DNA of 64,000 nucleotides from Nakamurella flavida (lineage in GTDB: Bacteria > Actinomycetota > Actinomycetes > Mycobacteriales > Nakamurellaceae). The translations under genes were made by a program, and so were the position numbers. The notes below the pieces were generated by a model. It saw only the letters and a program-made list of their open reading frames with translations, ran no database searches and was not told where the DNA came from. Shown in pieces: positions 25,951 through 33,853 of this stretch (position 1 is the stretch's first letter; every line of letters starts with the position of its first letter). The stretch spans positions 3,421,001 through 3,485,000 of the forward strand of contig NZ_JAUSQV010000001.1 in NCBI RefSeq assembly GCF_030811475.1, given 5' to 3'.

Positions 25951-27062
25951 CCGAACCGATCGACGCCCCCGCATCGCCGCCCGACGTCGAGGTCCTGCGA
26001 CCGCACGCCGAGCAGCAGTTCGCCGGGGAACTGGCGGCCCTGCGCGCGACCGACGACCGACCCCGCCCGGCGAACTGGCTGCTCTCGCCGTGGGCCGTCG
26101 TCACCTACCTGCTGGGCGGGACGGTCGGCGAACACCTGATCACCCCCAAGTACGTCGGCTCCCGGCGCCTCATCGAGGTGGCCGTGGCCACCATCGCCAC
26201 CGACCGCGCCCTGCTCCTGCTGGGGGTGCCGGGGACCGCGAAGTCCTGGGTCTCCGAACATCTCTCGGCCGCCATCAGCGGCTCCTCCACGCTGCTGATC
26301 CAGGGCACCGCCGGGACGGCGGAGGAGACGATCCGCTACGGCTGGAACTACGCGCGGCTGCTCGCCGAAGGCCCGACGGAGGGCGCTCTGGTCCCGTCGC
26401 CGATCATGACGGCCATGCGCACCGGGGCGATCGCCCGGGTCGAGGAGCTCACCCGGATCCCGTCCGACGTGCAGGACGCACTGATCACCGTGCTGAGCGA
26501 GAAGTCCCTCCCCGTCCCGGAACTCGGCACCGAGGTGCAGGCCCGACCCGGGTTCAACGTCATCGCCACGGCCAACGACCGCGACCGCGGGGTCAACGAA
26601 CTGTCCGCGGCGCTCCGGCGCCGGTTCAACACCGTCGTCCTGCCGCTGCCCGCCGGGGTGGAGGAGGAGGTGCGCATCGTCGCCGGCCGGGTCGCCGACC
26701 TGGGCGGGTCGCTGGACCTCCCGTCCGCGACCGACGCCGTCGCCGAGATCCGCCGGGTGGTCACCGTGTTCCGCGAGCTGCGGACGGGCGCCACCGAGGA
26801 CGGGCGGACCTCGCTGAAGGTGCCGAGCGGGAGTCTGTCGACGGCGGAGGCGATCTCGGTCGTCATCGGTGGGTTGGCCCTGGCCGCCCACTTCGGTGAC
26901 GGGATCCTCCGGGCCGCGGACGTCGCCGGAGGCATCGTCGGCGCCGTCGTCAAGGACCCGGTGGCCGACCGCATCGCGTGGACGGAGTACCTCGAGGCCG
27001 CGGTGCGCCCGCGCGAGGAGTGGAGGGACTTCTACCGGGCGTGCCGGGAGGTCACCGGATGA
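25947..27062 (+). CDS. MoxR-family AAA+ ATPase
   Basis: A protein of 371 residues. Walker A is GVPGTAKS (93-100, the common MoxR variant). The Walker B/post-B region is GAIARVEELTRIPSDVQDALITVLSEK, sensor 1 is VIATANDRD, and the arginine-finger region is ALRRRFNTVVLP. MoxR ATPases act as chaperone-like remodelers working with VWA proteins, and one is encoded two genes on. GTG start overlapping the DUF5691 stop. It is the only recognisable NTPase of the module and so its likely motor. Confidence 0.92.
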   Translation: MTEPIDAPASPPDVEVLRPHAEQQFAGELAALRATDDRPRPANWLLSPWAVVTYLLGGTVGEHLITPKYVGSRRLIEVAVATIATDRALLLLGVPGTAKSWVSEHLSAAISGSSTLLIQGTAGTAEETIRYGWNYARLLAEGPTEGALVPSPIMTAMRTGAIARVEELTRIPSDVQDALITVLSEKSLPVPELGTEVQARPGFNVIATANDRDRGVNELSAALRRRFNTVVLPLPAGVEEEVRIVAGRVADLGGSLDLPSATDAVAEIRRVVTVFRELRTGATEDGRTSLKVPSGSLSTAEAISVVIGGLALAAHFGDGILRAADVAGGIVGAVVKDPVADRIAWTEYLEAAVRPREEWRDFYRACREVTG

Positions 27063-27093
27063 CCGGCCCGGCCCGATGCGCCCGGCCCACCCG

Positions 27094-29427
27094 ATGACCA
27101 CGACCGGCTCAGTGAGCACGAGCGGCCCGGCGACCACGACCACGGCCGCCCGACCGTCCCCGACGGTCCAGGTGCTGGGGGTGCGCCACCACGGGCCCGG
27201 TTCGGCGCGCGCGGTGCGGGCCGCGCTGGACCGGCTGCAGCCCGACCGCATCCTCGTCGAGGGCCCGCCCGAGGCGGACTCTCTGGTGGGCCTGGCCGGC
27301 GACCCCGATCTGGTGCCGCCGGTCGCGCTGCTCGTCTACCGGAACGACCGCCCCGCGGCGGCCGCGTTCTGGCCGTTCGCCGTGTTCTCGCCGGAATGGC
27401 AGGCGCTCACCTGGGGCGCCCGCCGCGGGGTGCCCGTCACGTTCATGGATCTGCCCGCCGCGACCATGCTGGCCGGCGACGACAGCGAGGAACGCCGATC
27501 AGGTGGGCCGGTGCACACCGACCCGATCGCCGTGCTCGCGGAGGTCGCCGGGTACGACGACCCGGAACGCTGGTGGGAGGACGTCGTCGAGTCGCGGGGA
27601 CACCGTGCACCGGCAGACTCCGGCACCGACCTGGACCCGACCCAGCAGCCGGGGTCGGACCCCGCGCTCAGCTCAGCAATCGACCCCTTCAGTGCCTTCG
27701 AGGCCATCACCGAGGCGATGACCGCCGTCCGCGACGACCAGCCGGAGACCGACCCGCGCACCCTGCAACGCGAGGCGCACATGCGCCGGTCGCTCCGTTC
27801 CGCGATGAAGACCGGGGCGCAGCGGATCGCGGTGATCTGCGGGGCCTGGCACGCTCCCGCCCTGACCGGCAAGCTTCCGTCGGCCACGTCCGACACCGCC
27901 CTGCTGCGGGGGCTGCCGACGGCCAAGGTGACCGCGACCTGGGTGCCCTGGACCCACTCCCGCCTCGCGCTGTCCTCCGGCTACGGCGCCGGCGTCGACT
28001 CGCCCGGCTGGTACCGGCACCTGTTCACCGCCGGGGAGCACGGGCTGGAACGGTGGATGACCCGGTCCGCCGGGGTGCTGCGCGCCCACGACCTGCCGAC
28101 CTCGACCGCGCACGTCATCGAGGCCGTGCGGCTGGCGCGATCCCTGGCCCAGCTGCGTGACCGGGCCGAGCCGGGGCTCTCCGAGGTGGTCGATGCGACC
28201 CGGGCGGTGCTCTGCGAGGGGAACGAGGCCGCCGTCGGGTTCGTTCTGCGGGACGCCGTGGTGGGGGAGGAGCTGGGGCGGGTCCCGGACTCCGCGCCGA
28301 TGGTGCCGCTCGAGGCCGACCTGCGGGCCACGGTGAAATCGCTGCGGCTGCGGTACGACCCCACCCCCAAGGAGGTCGTGCTGGACCTGCGGCAACGCAA
28401 TGACCTGGGCAAGTCCCGGCTGTTCTGGCGGCTGCGCATCCTCGACGTCCCGTGGGCCGTCCCCCTCGCCGTCGCCGGGACGGGCACCTTCAAGGAGGGC
28501 TGGACACTCAGCTGGCGTCCCGAGCTCACCGTCCGGCTCGTCGTCGCGTCGATGTGGGGGACCACCGTGGCTGCGGCCGCCGCCGGCCGGCTGGTCGACC
28601 GGGTGGATAGCCTCGCCGCCTGCACCGCGGCCATCGCCGACTGCATCGCGGCCGATCTCCCCGACGTGCTCGACGGCTTGCTGGCCGCCCTGGACCGGTT
28701 CGCGGCCGGCTCGGCGGACATCGCCGCACTCCTGGCCGCGCTGCCCGAGCTGGTCCGGGCACAGCGCTACGGGACCGTGCGCGGCACCGACGTCACCGCG
28801 ATCGCCGGTGTCGCGCAGGGCGTCCTCGTCCGCATCTGCGCCGGGCTGCCGTCCGCGCTGGGCGGTCTGGACGACGACGCGGCCCGCGCCGTGCTCGGCG
28901 CACTGGACCGCACCCACGATGTCGTCCCGCTGCTGCCGGAGGGCCCAGCCCGGGACGGCTGGTACGACGCCCTGCAACGCGCCTCCGGCCGGCGGGACCT
29001 GCCGCCGCTGCTGGGCGGACGGATCGTCCGCATGCTCATGGACGTCGGGACGATCACCCGGGCGCAGGCGGCCGACCGCCTGCACGCCGCCCTGTCCGTC
29101 GGGAGTCTCCCGGTCGAGAAGGCTGCCTGGGTGGAGGGTTTCGTCGCCGGCGGCGCCTTGCTGCTGATCCACGACGACGAGTTGCTGGCCGTGCTGGACC
29201 GCTGGGTCCGCAGCCTGGCCGACGGGGAGTTCCTGGACGTGGTGCCGTTGCTGCGGCGCAGTTTCGGCTCGTTCGCGCCCGCCGAGCGCGGCAACCTGCT
29301 GCGCGCCGTGGGGTCCCTGTCCGGCAGCGGGCGAGCCGCGGCCCAGGGAGACACAGGGGATCTCGACCTCGGCCGGGCGCACGCCGTCCTGGCCACCGCT
29401 CGGCTGCTGCTGCGGGGAGCGTCATGA
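27094..29427 (+). CDS. DUF5682 family protein
   Basis: A protein of about 777 residues. The N-terminus has VLGVRHHGPGSARAVRAAL and RILVEGPPEADSL, and further on ICGAWHAPALTGKLP. This G-x-x-H pattern near both ends of the N-terminal domain recalls the TraB/ChaN/PrgY fold, suggesting a hydrolase-like or metal/haem-binding core; that comparison is mine. The C-terminal half is a helical repeat region. An in-frame ATG at 27076 is an alternative start. It lies 31 bases after the MoxR gene and overlaps the VWA gene by four bases. Confidence 0.8.
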   Translation: MTTTGSVSTSGPATTTTAARPSPTVQVLGVRHHGPGSARAVRAALDRLQPDRILVEGPPEADSLVGLAGDPDLVPPVALLVYRNDRPAAAAFWPFAVFSPEWQALTWGARRGVPVTFMDLPAATMLAGDDSEERRSGGPVHTDPIAVLAEVAGYDDPERWWEDVVESRGHRAPADSGTDLDPTQQPGSDPALSSAIDPFSAFEAITEAMTAVRDDQPETDPRTLQREAHMRRSLRSAMKTGAQRIAVICGAWHAPALTGKLPSATSDTALLRGLPTAKVTATWVPWTHSRLALSSGYGAGVDSPGWYRHLFTAGEHGLERWMTRSAGVLRAHDLPTSTAHVIEAVRLARSLAQLRDRAEPGLSEVVDATRAVLCEGNEAAVGFVLRDAVVGEELGRVPDSAPMVPLEADLRATVKSLRLRYDPTPKEVVLDLRQRNDLGKSRLFWRLRILDVPWAVPLAVAGTGTFKEGWTLSWRPELTVRLVVASMWGTTVAAAAAGRLVDRVDSLAACTAAIADCIAADLPDVLDGLLAALDRFAAGSADIAALLAALPELVRAQRYGTVRGTDVTAIAGVAQGVLVRICAGLPSALGGLDDDAARAVLGALDRTHDVVPLLPEGPARDGWYDALQRASGRRDLPPLLGGRIVRMLMDVGTITRAQAADRLHAALSVGSLPVEKAAWVEGFVAGGALLLIHDDELLAVLDRWVRSLADGEFLDVVPLLRRSFGSFAPAERGNLLRAVGSLSGSGRAAAQGDTGDLDLGRAHAVLATARLLLRGAS

Positions 29428-30623
29428 GCGAGGAACTGGAGGCCGCACGCCTGCGTCGCTGGCGGCTGCTCATCGGCGGATCCGACCAGTCGTCCACCGC
29501 CGACGGGGTGGAGCTGTCCGCGGACGACCGTCGGATGGACGCCGCGCTGGCCGCGGTCTACAACAGCGAAGGCCCTGGCACGGGAACGGGCTCCGGTGGG
29601 GGCGGCGGGGGGCGCAGTGCCGGTCTCGGCCGATCGGCGCCGCGGGTGGTCGCCTGGCTGGGCGACATCCGCAGCTACTTCCCGTCCACCGTCGTGCAGG
29701 TCGTGCAGCGGGACGCCGTCGAGCGGCTGAACCTGCAGCAGCTGCTGCTGGAACCCGAGCTCCTCGACGCGGTCGAACCCGACGTTGAGCTGGTGGCCAC
29801 GCTGATCTCGATGAGCGGGCTGCTCCCCGAGCGCTCCCGCGCCACCGCGCGTGCCGTGGTCGCCTCGGTGGTCCGGGAGATCGAGCGGCGCATCGCCGAC
29901 CGGACCCGGACGGCGGTGCAGGGCGCGCTGAACCGCTCCGCGCGGGTCCGGCGTCCCCGCCGGCAGGCCGACATCGACTGGAACCGCACCATCTCGGCGA
30001 ACCTGCAGCACTGGCTGCCCGAGCACCACACCGTCGTGCCCGAGCGGCTCGTGGGGTACGGCCGGCGGCAGAACTCGGTGCAGCGGTCGGTGGTGGTCGC
30101 GATCGACCAGTCCGGGTCCATGGCCGAGTCCGTCGTCTACGCCTCGATCTTCGGGGCGGTGATGGCGGCGCTGCCGGCCCTGCGCACGTCGCTGGTCGTC
30201 TTCGACACGGTGGTCGTCGACCTCACCGATCAGCTGCACGACCCGGTCGAGGTGCTCTTCGGCACCCAACTCGGCGGCGGCACCGACATCAACGCCGCGG
30301 TCGCCTACTGCCAGGACCTGATCGACGACCCCACCGACACCATCTTCGTGCTCGTCTCCGACCTGTACGAGGGCGGCATCAAGGGTGAGCTGGTGCGGCG
30401 GATGAACGCGATGAGCCAGGCCGGGGTGCAGGTGATCGCGCTGCTCGCCCTGTCCGACTCCGGTGCCCCGTCCTACGACCGGGACCACGCCGCCGCCCTG
30501 GAGGCCATCGGCGTCCCCGCCTTCGCCTGCACCCCGGACGCCTTCCCCGACCTGCTGGCCTGCGCCGTCCAGCGCGGCGACCTGGCCGCCTGGGCGCACC
30601 GGTTCCGCGCGGAGGCGGAGTGA
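29424..30623 (+). CDS. VWA-domain protein of the MoxR module
   Basis: A protein of 399 residues. After an N-terminal helical part and a glycine run (about 52-64), the VWA domain starts near 220 with a complete MIDAS: D228-x-S230-x-S232 in AIDQSGSMAE, T287 in LGGGTDINAA, and the acidic site in VLVSDLYEGG. The metal-coordinating set is intact, so it should bind a partner through Mg. Position (ATGA overlap with DUF5682, MoxR two genes upstream) marks it as the VWA partner of the MoxR ATPase. It is convergent with the signal peptidase gene, 16 bases away. Confidence 0.9.
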   Translation: MSEELEAARLRRWRLLIGGSDQSSTADGVELSADDRRMDAALAAVYNSEGPGTGTGSGGGGGGRSAGLGRSAPRVVAWLGDIRSYFPSTVVQVVQRDAVERLNLQQLLLEPELLDAVEPDVELVATLISMSGLLPERSRATARAVVASVVREIERRIADRTRTAVQGALNRSARVRRPRRQADIDWNRTISANLQHWLPEHHTVVPERLVGYGRRQNSVQRSVVVAIDQSGSMAESVVYASIFGAVMAALPALRTSLVVFDTVVVDLTDQLHDPVEVLFGTQLGGGTDINAAVAYCQDLIDDPTDTIFVLVSDLYEGGIKGELVRRMNAMSQAGVQVIALLALSDSGAPSYDRDHAAALEAIGVPAFACTPDAFPDLLACAVQRGDLAAWAHRFRAEAE

Positions 30624-30639
30624 GGGATGGGCTCCCGGC

Positions 30640-32481
30640 TCACCGCCCGGCTGCGTAGTGCTGCTGCACCAGGGTCGCCGAGAGCTGGGTGGTGTACACC
30701 GACGCCCACGCGAGCGCGCCCCGGAAGTTGTAGCCGGCAGGCGCGTTCGGCCAGGTGGCCAGATTGTCGTAGCCCACCCGCCAGGCACCGGTGAAGACCT
30801 GCGCGGTGGTGGTCGTGGGGTCGCTGGCGACCAGGGCGCCGTCGACGTAGAGCCGCTGCCCCGTCGGCCCGAGCGTGCCGACGACCTGATGCCACTGGCC
30901 GTCCGCGTACGACCCGGGGCTGGAGATCAGCTTGAACGCGTTGGGGAAGACTCCGAAGTACAGCTGGCCGGTGGTGGACATGTAGATGTGCCGGTCGTAC
31001 AGGCTGGAGATCAGCAGCTGGTTGTTGGCGTCGCTGAAGCCGATGAGCCGCCCGCCGATGGTGGCGCCGGTCTGGAACCAGATCTCCACGCTGAAGACCG
31101 TGGGGTTGACGAGCGACGCCGTGCTGGCGATGTAGTTCGTCGAGGAGGCCGTCCCGCCGGACACCACGGCACTGATGGAGGTGTCGCGCGGGCACGGCCG
31201 GGAGGTGGTGGTCGACCAGGCACCGAGGGTGGCATAGGTGCCGTTGCGCCCGTTGCCTGAGACGTCGGCCGCGCCCAGCAGGAGGGTCTCCGACAGCGGA
31301 AAGGCGAAGAAAGACGGGCCCTGCGGTGAGGTCGCGGCCGCCAGACAGGTGAAGTAGGGATTGGACGCCGCAGAGTTCGTCGGGTTCGTGACCCGTGCGG
31401 CGAACGCGCTCTGCGTCGGCGGGACCACGGCGGCAGCGAATGCCGCTGACAGGGCCAGCACGGCGATGAGCTTCTGGGAACGACGGCTCGACGAGCGTCG
31501 GTGGTGAGCCGGAACCGCGAGCGGACCCCCCGTCGTTCCGCTGTCGACCGGCCCGCCCGGTGGGTCGTCATCGGGCGCCTCCGGACGGCGGGACTCCCGG
31601 GACAGCACGAGGGCCACCAGGAGCGGGACGGACCAGATGAAGATCAGCGCGACCCACCACGCCAGGGTGAGGTGGACGGCGGAGGTGAGCTCGTACCCGT
31701 TCGCTCCAGGCTCCCCGGAAGCGGTCAGCGCACCGATGCCGCCGTCGACGAGATCCAGGTGATCGCCCCCGGTGGCCGAGATCCGGATGGGCAACAGGCC
31801 GGTCGAGACCAGGGTCAGCTCCGTGCCGTCCTGGGCCGGCACGGTGACCATCACCAGGAAGTTGACGAACGGCTTGAGGATCGCCGCGCACCCGGACACC
31901 AGGATGGACGCACCCAGGATCCGGATCGCCGCCCGGCGGTCCGGCAGGGCCCAGCGCCGCGGCAGGACCCACAGCAGCAGGCCGCCGATCACCAGGACGG
32001 GAAGCGCCTTCAGCAGCCATCCGACGCCCCACCAGCGGGCGACGACCCGGCCGATCAGGTCGTCGGTGTGCAGGATCGACGGGTCCTCGGCACCGTTGAT
32101 GTCGCCGCGGGTGTGCAGACCGCCGGCAGCATCGATCTCGACCACCCGGTGGGTGTAGATCCGACCCGCGGTGGCCGGCGAGCGGAAGGTGACGATGTCG
32201 CCGACCTCGACCTCGCCGGTCGTCACCGGCCGGGTCAGCACCAGGGTGCCGACCGGAGCGGCCTCACCCATCGACGGCGTCGCCACCGTCTGCCAGCGAC
32301 CACCGGTCGTCCACCAGAGCGCCGCCGCCAGCAGGGCGAGGACGACGGCCGCGCCGGCCGCCGTCCTCGCCCACGGGGAGATCGATCGCCCGCCCCGGTC
32401 GACCGGCCGTGAGTCCTGCGCCTCCGGCGTCTGCAGGAGGTCCTCCAGCGACACGGCCACCGGCGCGTCACCTGAGCTCAC
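30640..32481 (-). CDS. Signal peptidase I (S26B/SipW-like) fused to a LamG-type domain
   Basis: A protein of 613 residues. An N-terminal membrane segment (about 40-57) precedes a signal peptidase domain with S70 in VATPSMGEA and H111 in RIYTHRVVEI: a Ser-His arrangement as in SipW/ER-type peptidases, not Ser-Lys. Further membrane spans follow near 150-172, 185-210 and 275-300. At about 330-362 comes a second signal-peptide-like stretch (KLIAVLALSAAFAAAVVPPTQSAFA), and the rest is a LamG/concanavalin-like domain (VEIWFQTGATIGGRLIGF, GQWHQVVGTL, LYVDGALVAS). It follows the TasA-like gene by 45 bases. A peptidase carrying its own candidate substrate is unusual. Confidence 0.82.
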   Translation of the reverse strand: MSSGDAPVAVSLEDLLQTPEAQDSRPVDRGGRSISPWARTAAGAAVVLALLAAALWWTTGGRWQTVATPSMGEAAPVGTLVLTRPVTTGEVEVGDIVTFRSPATAGRIYTHRVVEIDAAGGLHTRGDINGAEDPSILHTDDLIGRVVARWWGVGWLLKALPVLVIGGLLLWVLPRRWALPDRRAAIRILGASILVSGCAAILKPFVNFLVMVTVPAQDGTELTLVSTGLLPIRISATGGDHLDLVDGGIGALTASGEPGANGYELTSAVHLTLAWWVALIFIWSVPLLVALVLSRESRRPEAPDDDPPGGPVDSGTTGGPLAVPAHHRRSSSRRSQKLIAVLALSAAFAAAVVPPTQSAFAARVTNPTNSAASNPYFTCLAAATSPQGPSFFAFPLSETLLLGAADVSGNGRNGTYATLGAWSTTTSRPCPRDTSISAVVSGGTASSTNYIASTASLVNPTVFSVEIWFQTGATIGGRLIGFSDANNQLLISSLYDRHIYMSTTGQLYFGVFPNAFKLISSPGSYADGQWHQVVGTLGPTGQRLYVDGALVASDPTTTTAQVFTGAWRVGYDNLATWPNAPAGYNFRGALAWASVYTTQLSATLVQQHYAAGR

Positions 32482-32526
32482 GACGACGATCTCCCGTTCT
32501 CGATCAGCGGACGACGGTGGTGCGGA

Positions 32527-33228
32527 TCAGGAGCTCAAGGTCCACAGCAGCGTCTGCGAGGCGCTCAGACCCTGGTAGGTGTTGCCGGCCGTGGCGTCGA
32601 CGAACACCGACACCACGAACGGGACCGCGGCGCCGCCGGGAGCGGGAGCCGGGATCAGCGAGGCCGGAATGACGATCGGGGCGGTCAGCGCCGCCGCGGT
32701 TCCGGTGTAGACGACGGTCGCGCCGGACGTGATGGACACCCGGAGCTTGGCGCAGAAGTCCGTCGCGCTGCCGTTGATCGCCCCGTTGTTGGTCTGCGCG
32801 CACACACCCGGGGTCAGGGTGAAGCTCGCGGCGGCCGCGGTTCCGGTGTTGCGGAACGCGATGTTGGTGGTCACCACGTTGGTCGGGGTGGTGTTCGAGG
32901 CCGACGGCACCATCGTGGTCGATCCGCCGTACTTGTTGATGGTGGCGCAGGTGGCCGCGTTGGTGTTGATGGTGTTGGCGGAGTTGGCGCCGGTGCTGTC
33001 GTTGCTGTTGCAGACCGTCGCGCCGCTGGTCTCCTGCAGGATCAGGGTGCCGGTGGCCGCGGTGTTGACCGTGTTGGTGATCGCCGCGGTGAACGCGGAG
33101 AACGTGTTCGTCATGGACAGCGACAGGACGACGGCGCTCAGGAGACCGGCGACGATCAGGAGCGAGGACCTGCGACGGCGGCGCGTCGGGGGGATCGGAT
33201 CGGATGCAGCGGAGGGTGAGTCGGGCAC
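32527..33228 (-). CDS. SipW-cognate-type surface protein (TasA/camelysin-like)
   Basis: A protein of 233 residues with an arginine-rich n-region (RRRRR at 16-20), a hydrophobic core (22-39) and then TNTFSAFTAAITNTVNTAATGTL, the arrangement typical of SipW-dependent TasA/CalY-like precursors. The mature part is Thr/Asn/Ala-rich, beta-prone, with four cysteines. It is probably a secreted fibre or matrix component processed by the co-transcribed peptidase. The GTG at 33228 has an AAAGG site 7 bases before. Exact family membership is inferred from the signal peptide and neighbour. Confidence 0.72.
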   Translation of the reverse strand: MPDSPSAASDPIPPTRRRRRSSLLIVAGLLSAVVLSLSMTNTFSAFTAAITNTVNTAATGTLILQETSGATVCNSNDSTGANSANTINTNAATCATINKYGGSTTMVPSASNTTPTNVVTTNIAFRNTGTAAAASFTLTPGVCAQTNNGAINGSATDFCAKLRVSITSGATVVYTGTAAALTAPIVIPASLIPAPAPGGAAVPFVVSVFVDATAGNTYQGLSASQTLLWTLSS

Positions 33229-33853
33229 GGGAAACCTTTCGGAGGGGGAGGTGGTGGAGAACGATCGACATCACCGGCGCATCGCCTCGACGGGCGGCGC
33301 GACGTGACGAGGGGAAAGGGCGCACTGCATCTCCTCACCCATGACCAATGTGAGCGGTACCAGGAGTTCTGTCCACGGGTCTGCGGTCCGATCCCTCTCC
33401 CGAGCCGGATATATGGAGCGGAAGAATGTCTTGATCTTGCAATACTCACGTGCGGTGATGAGGTGATACCCAAAAGATGCGCCCGGTCCGGCAAACCGGG
33501 CTCCCGGCCGTCACGAATCACTCATCAGAACCCGAGACCCTCTGTGAACGAGGCACTATCGGGTGTCACTCATGGTCACGTGCCCCCGGTCGGGGGGAGG
33601 GGATCCGGTTCAGATGACATTCCGATCCTCTTCCGACCGGGACCTGTGGTGGACGCAACCCAATGGGTATCCGTGAAGTGGCGCGAATCGTCGTGAGTGA
33701 ATGGCGCGAATCGTCGCGTTGGCGCGATTCGTCGTATTCCGACCGGGGGGCGGAACACAAAGTCGGGGTTCATCGGGGCCTGAACGGGACCGACCGAACC
33801 GACGACGGCATCGGCCCCGCGCTCCTGGGGGGCCGGCCCGCGAGCCGCCCCGG
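33229..33853. other. Long leader/promoter region of the TasA-like/peptidase operon
   Basis: 625 bases with no convincing gene. It is less GC-rich than its surroundings near 33400-33470. Hairpins include GCCCGGT/ACCGGGC at 33483-33503. Three copies of a 15-mer lie near 33680-33734 (separate entry). The length suggests complex regulation of the minus-strand operon. I could not match a known riboswitch. Confidence 0.5.
33679..33734. repeat. Three direct copies of TGGCGCGAATCGTCG
   Basis: Copies start at 33679, 33702 and 33720 (the third has ATTC for AATC). Spacings are 23 and 18 bases. Iterated half-sites like this are typical of a DNA-binding protein site. It lies about 450-500 bases upstream of the TasA-like start and about 120 bases beyond the end of the cyclic-di-GMP gene. 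Confidence 0.55.

Noticed and set aside
24267-27251. Open frame of 994 codons on the minus strand
   Set aside because: It is antisense to three well supported genes with overlaps and family motifs; the composition (Arg/Gly/Ser-rich) is that of a GC-rich shadow.
33470-33545. Riboswitch (cyclic-di-GMP class) in the leader of the TasA-like operon
   Set aside because: GGCAAACC and neighbouring stems look suggestive, but conserved core elements of the class could not be matched on either strand.
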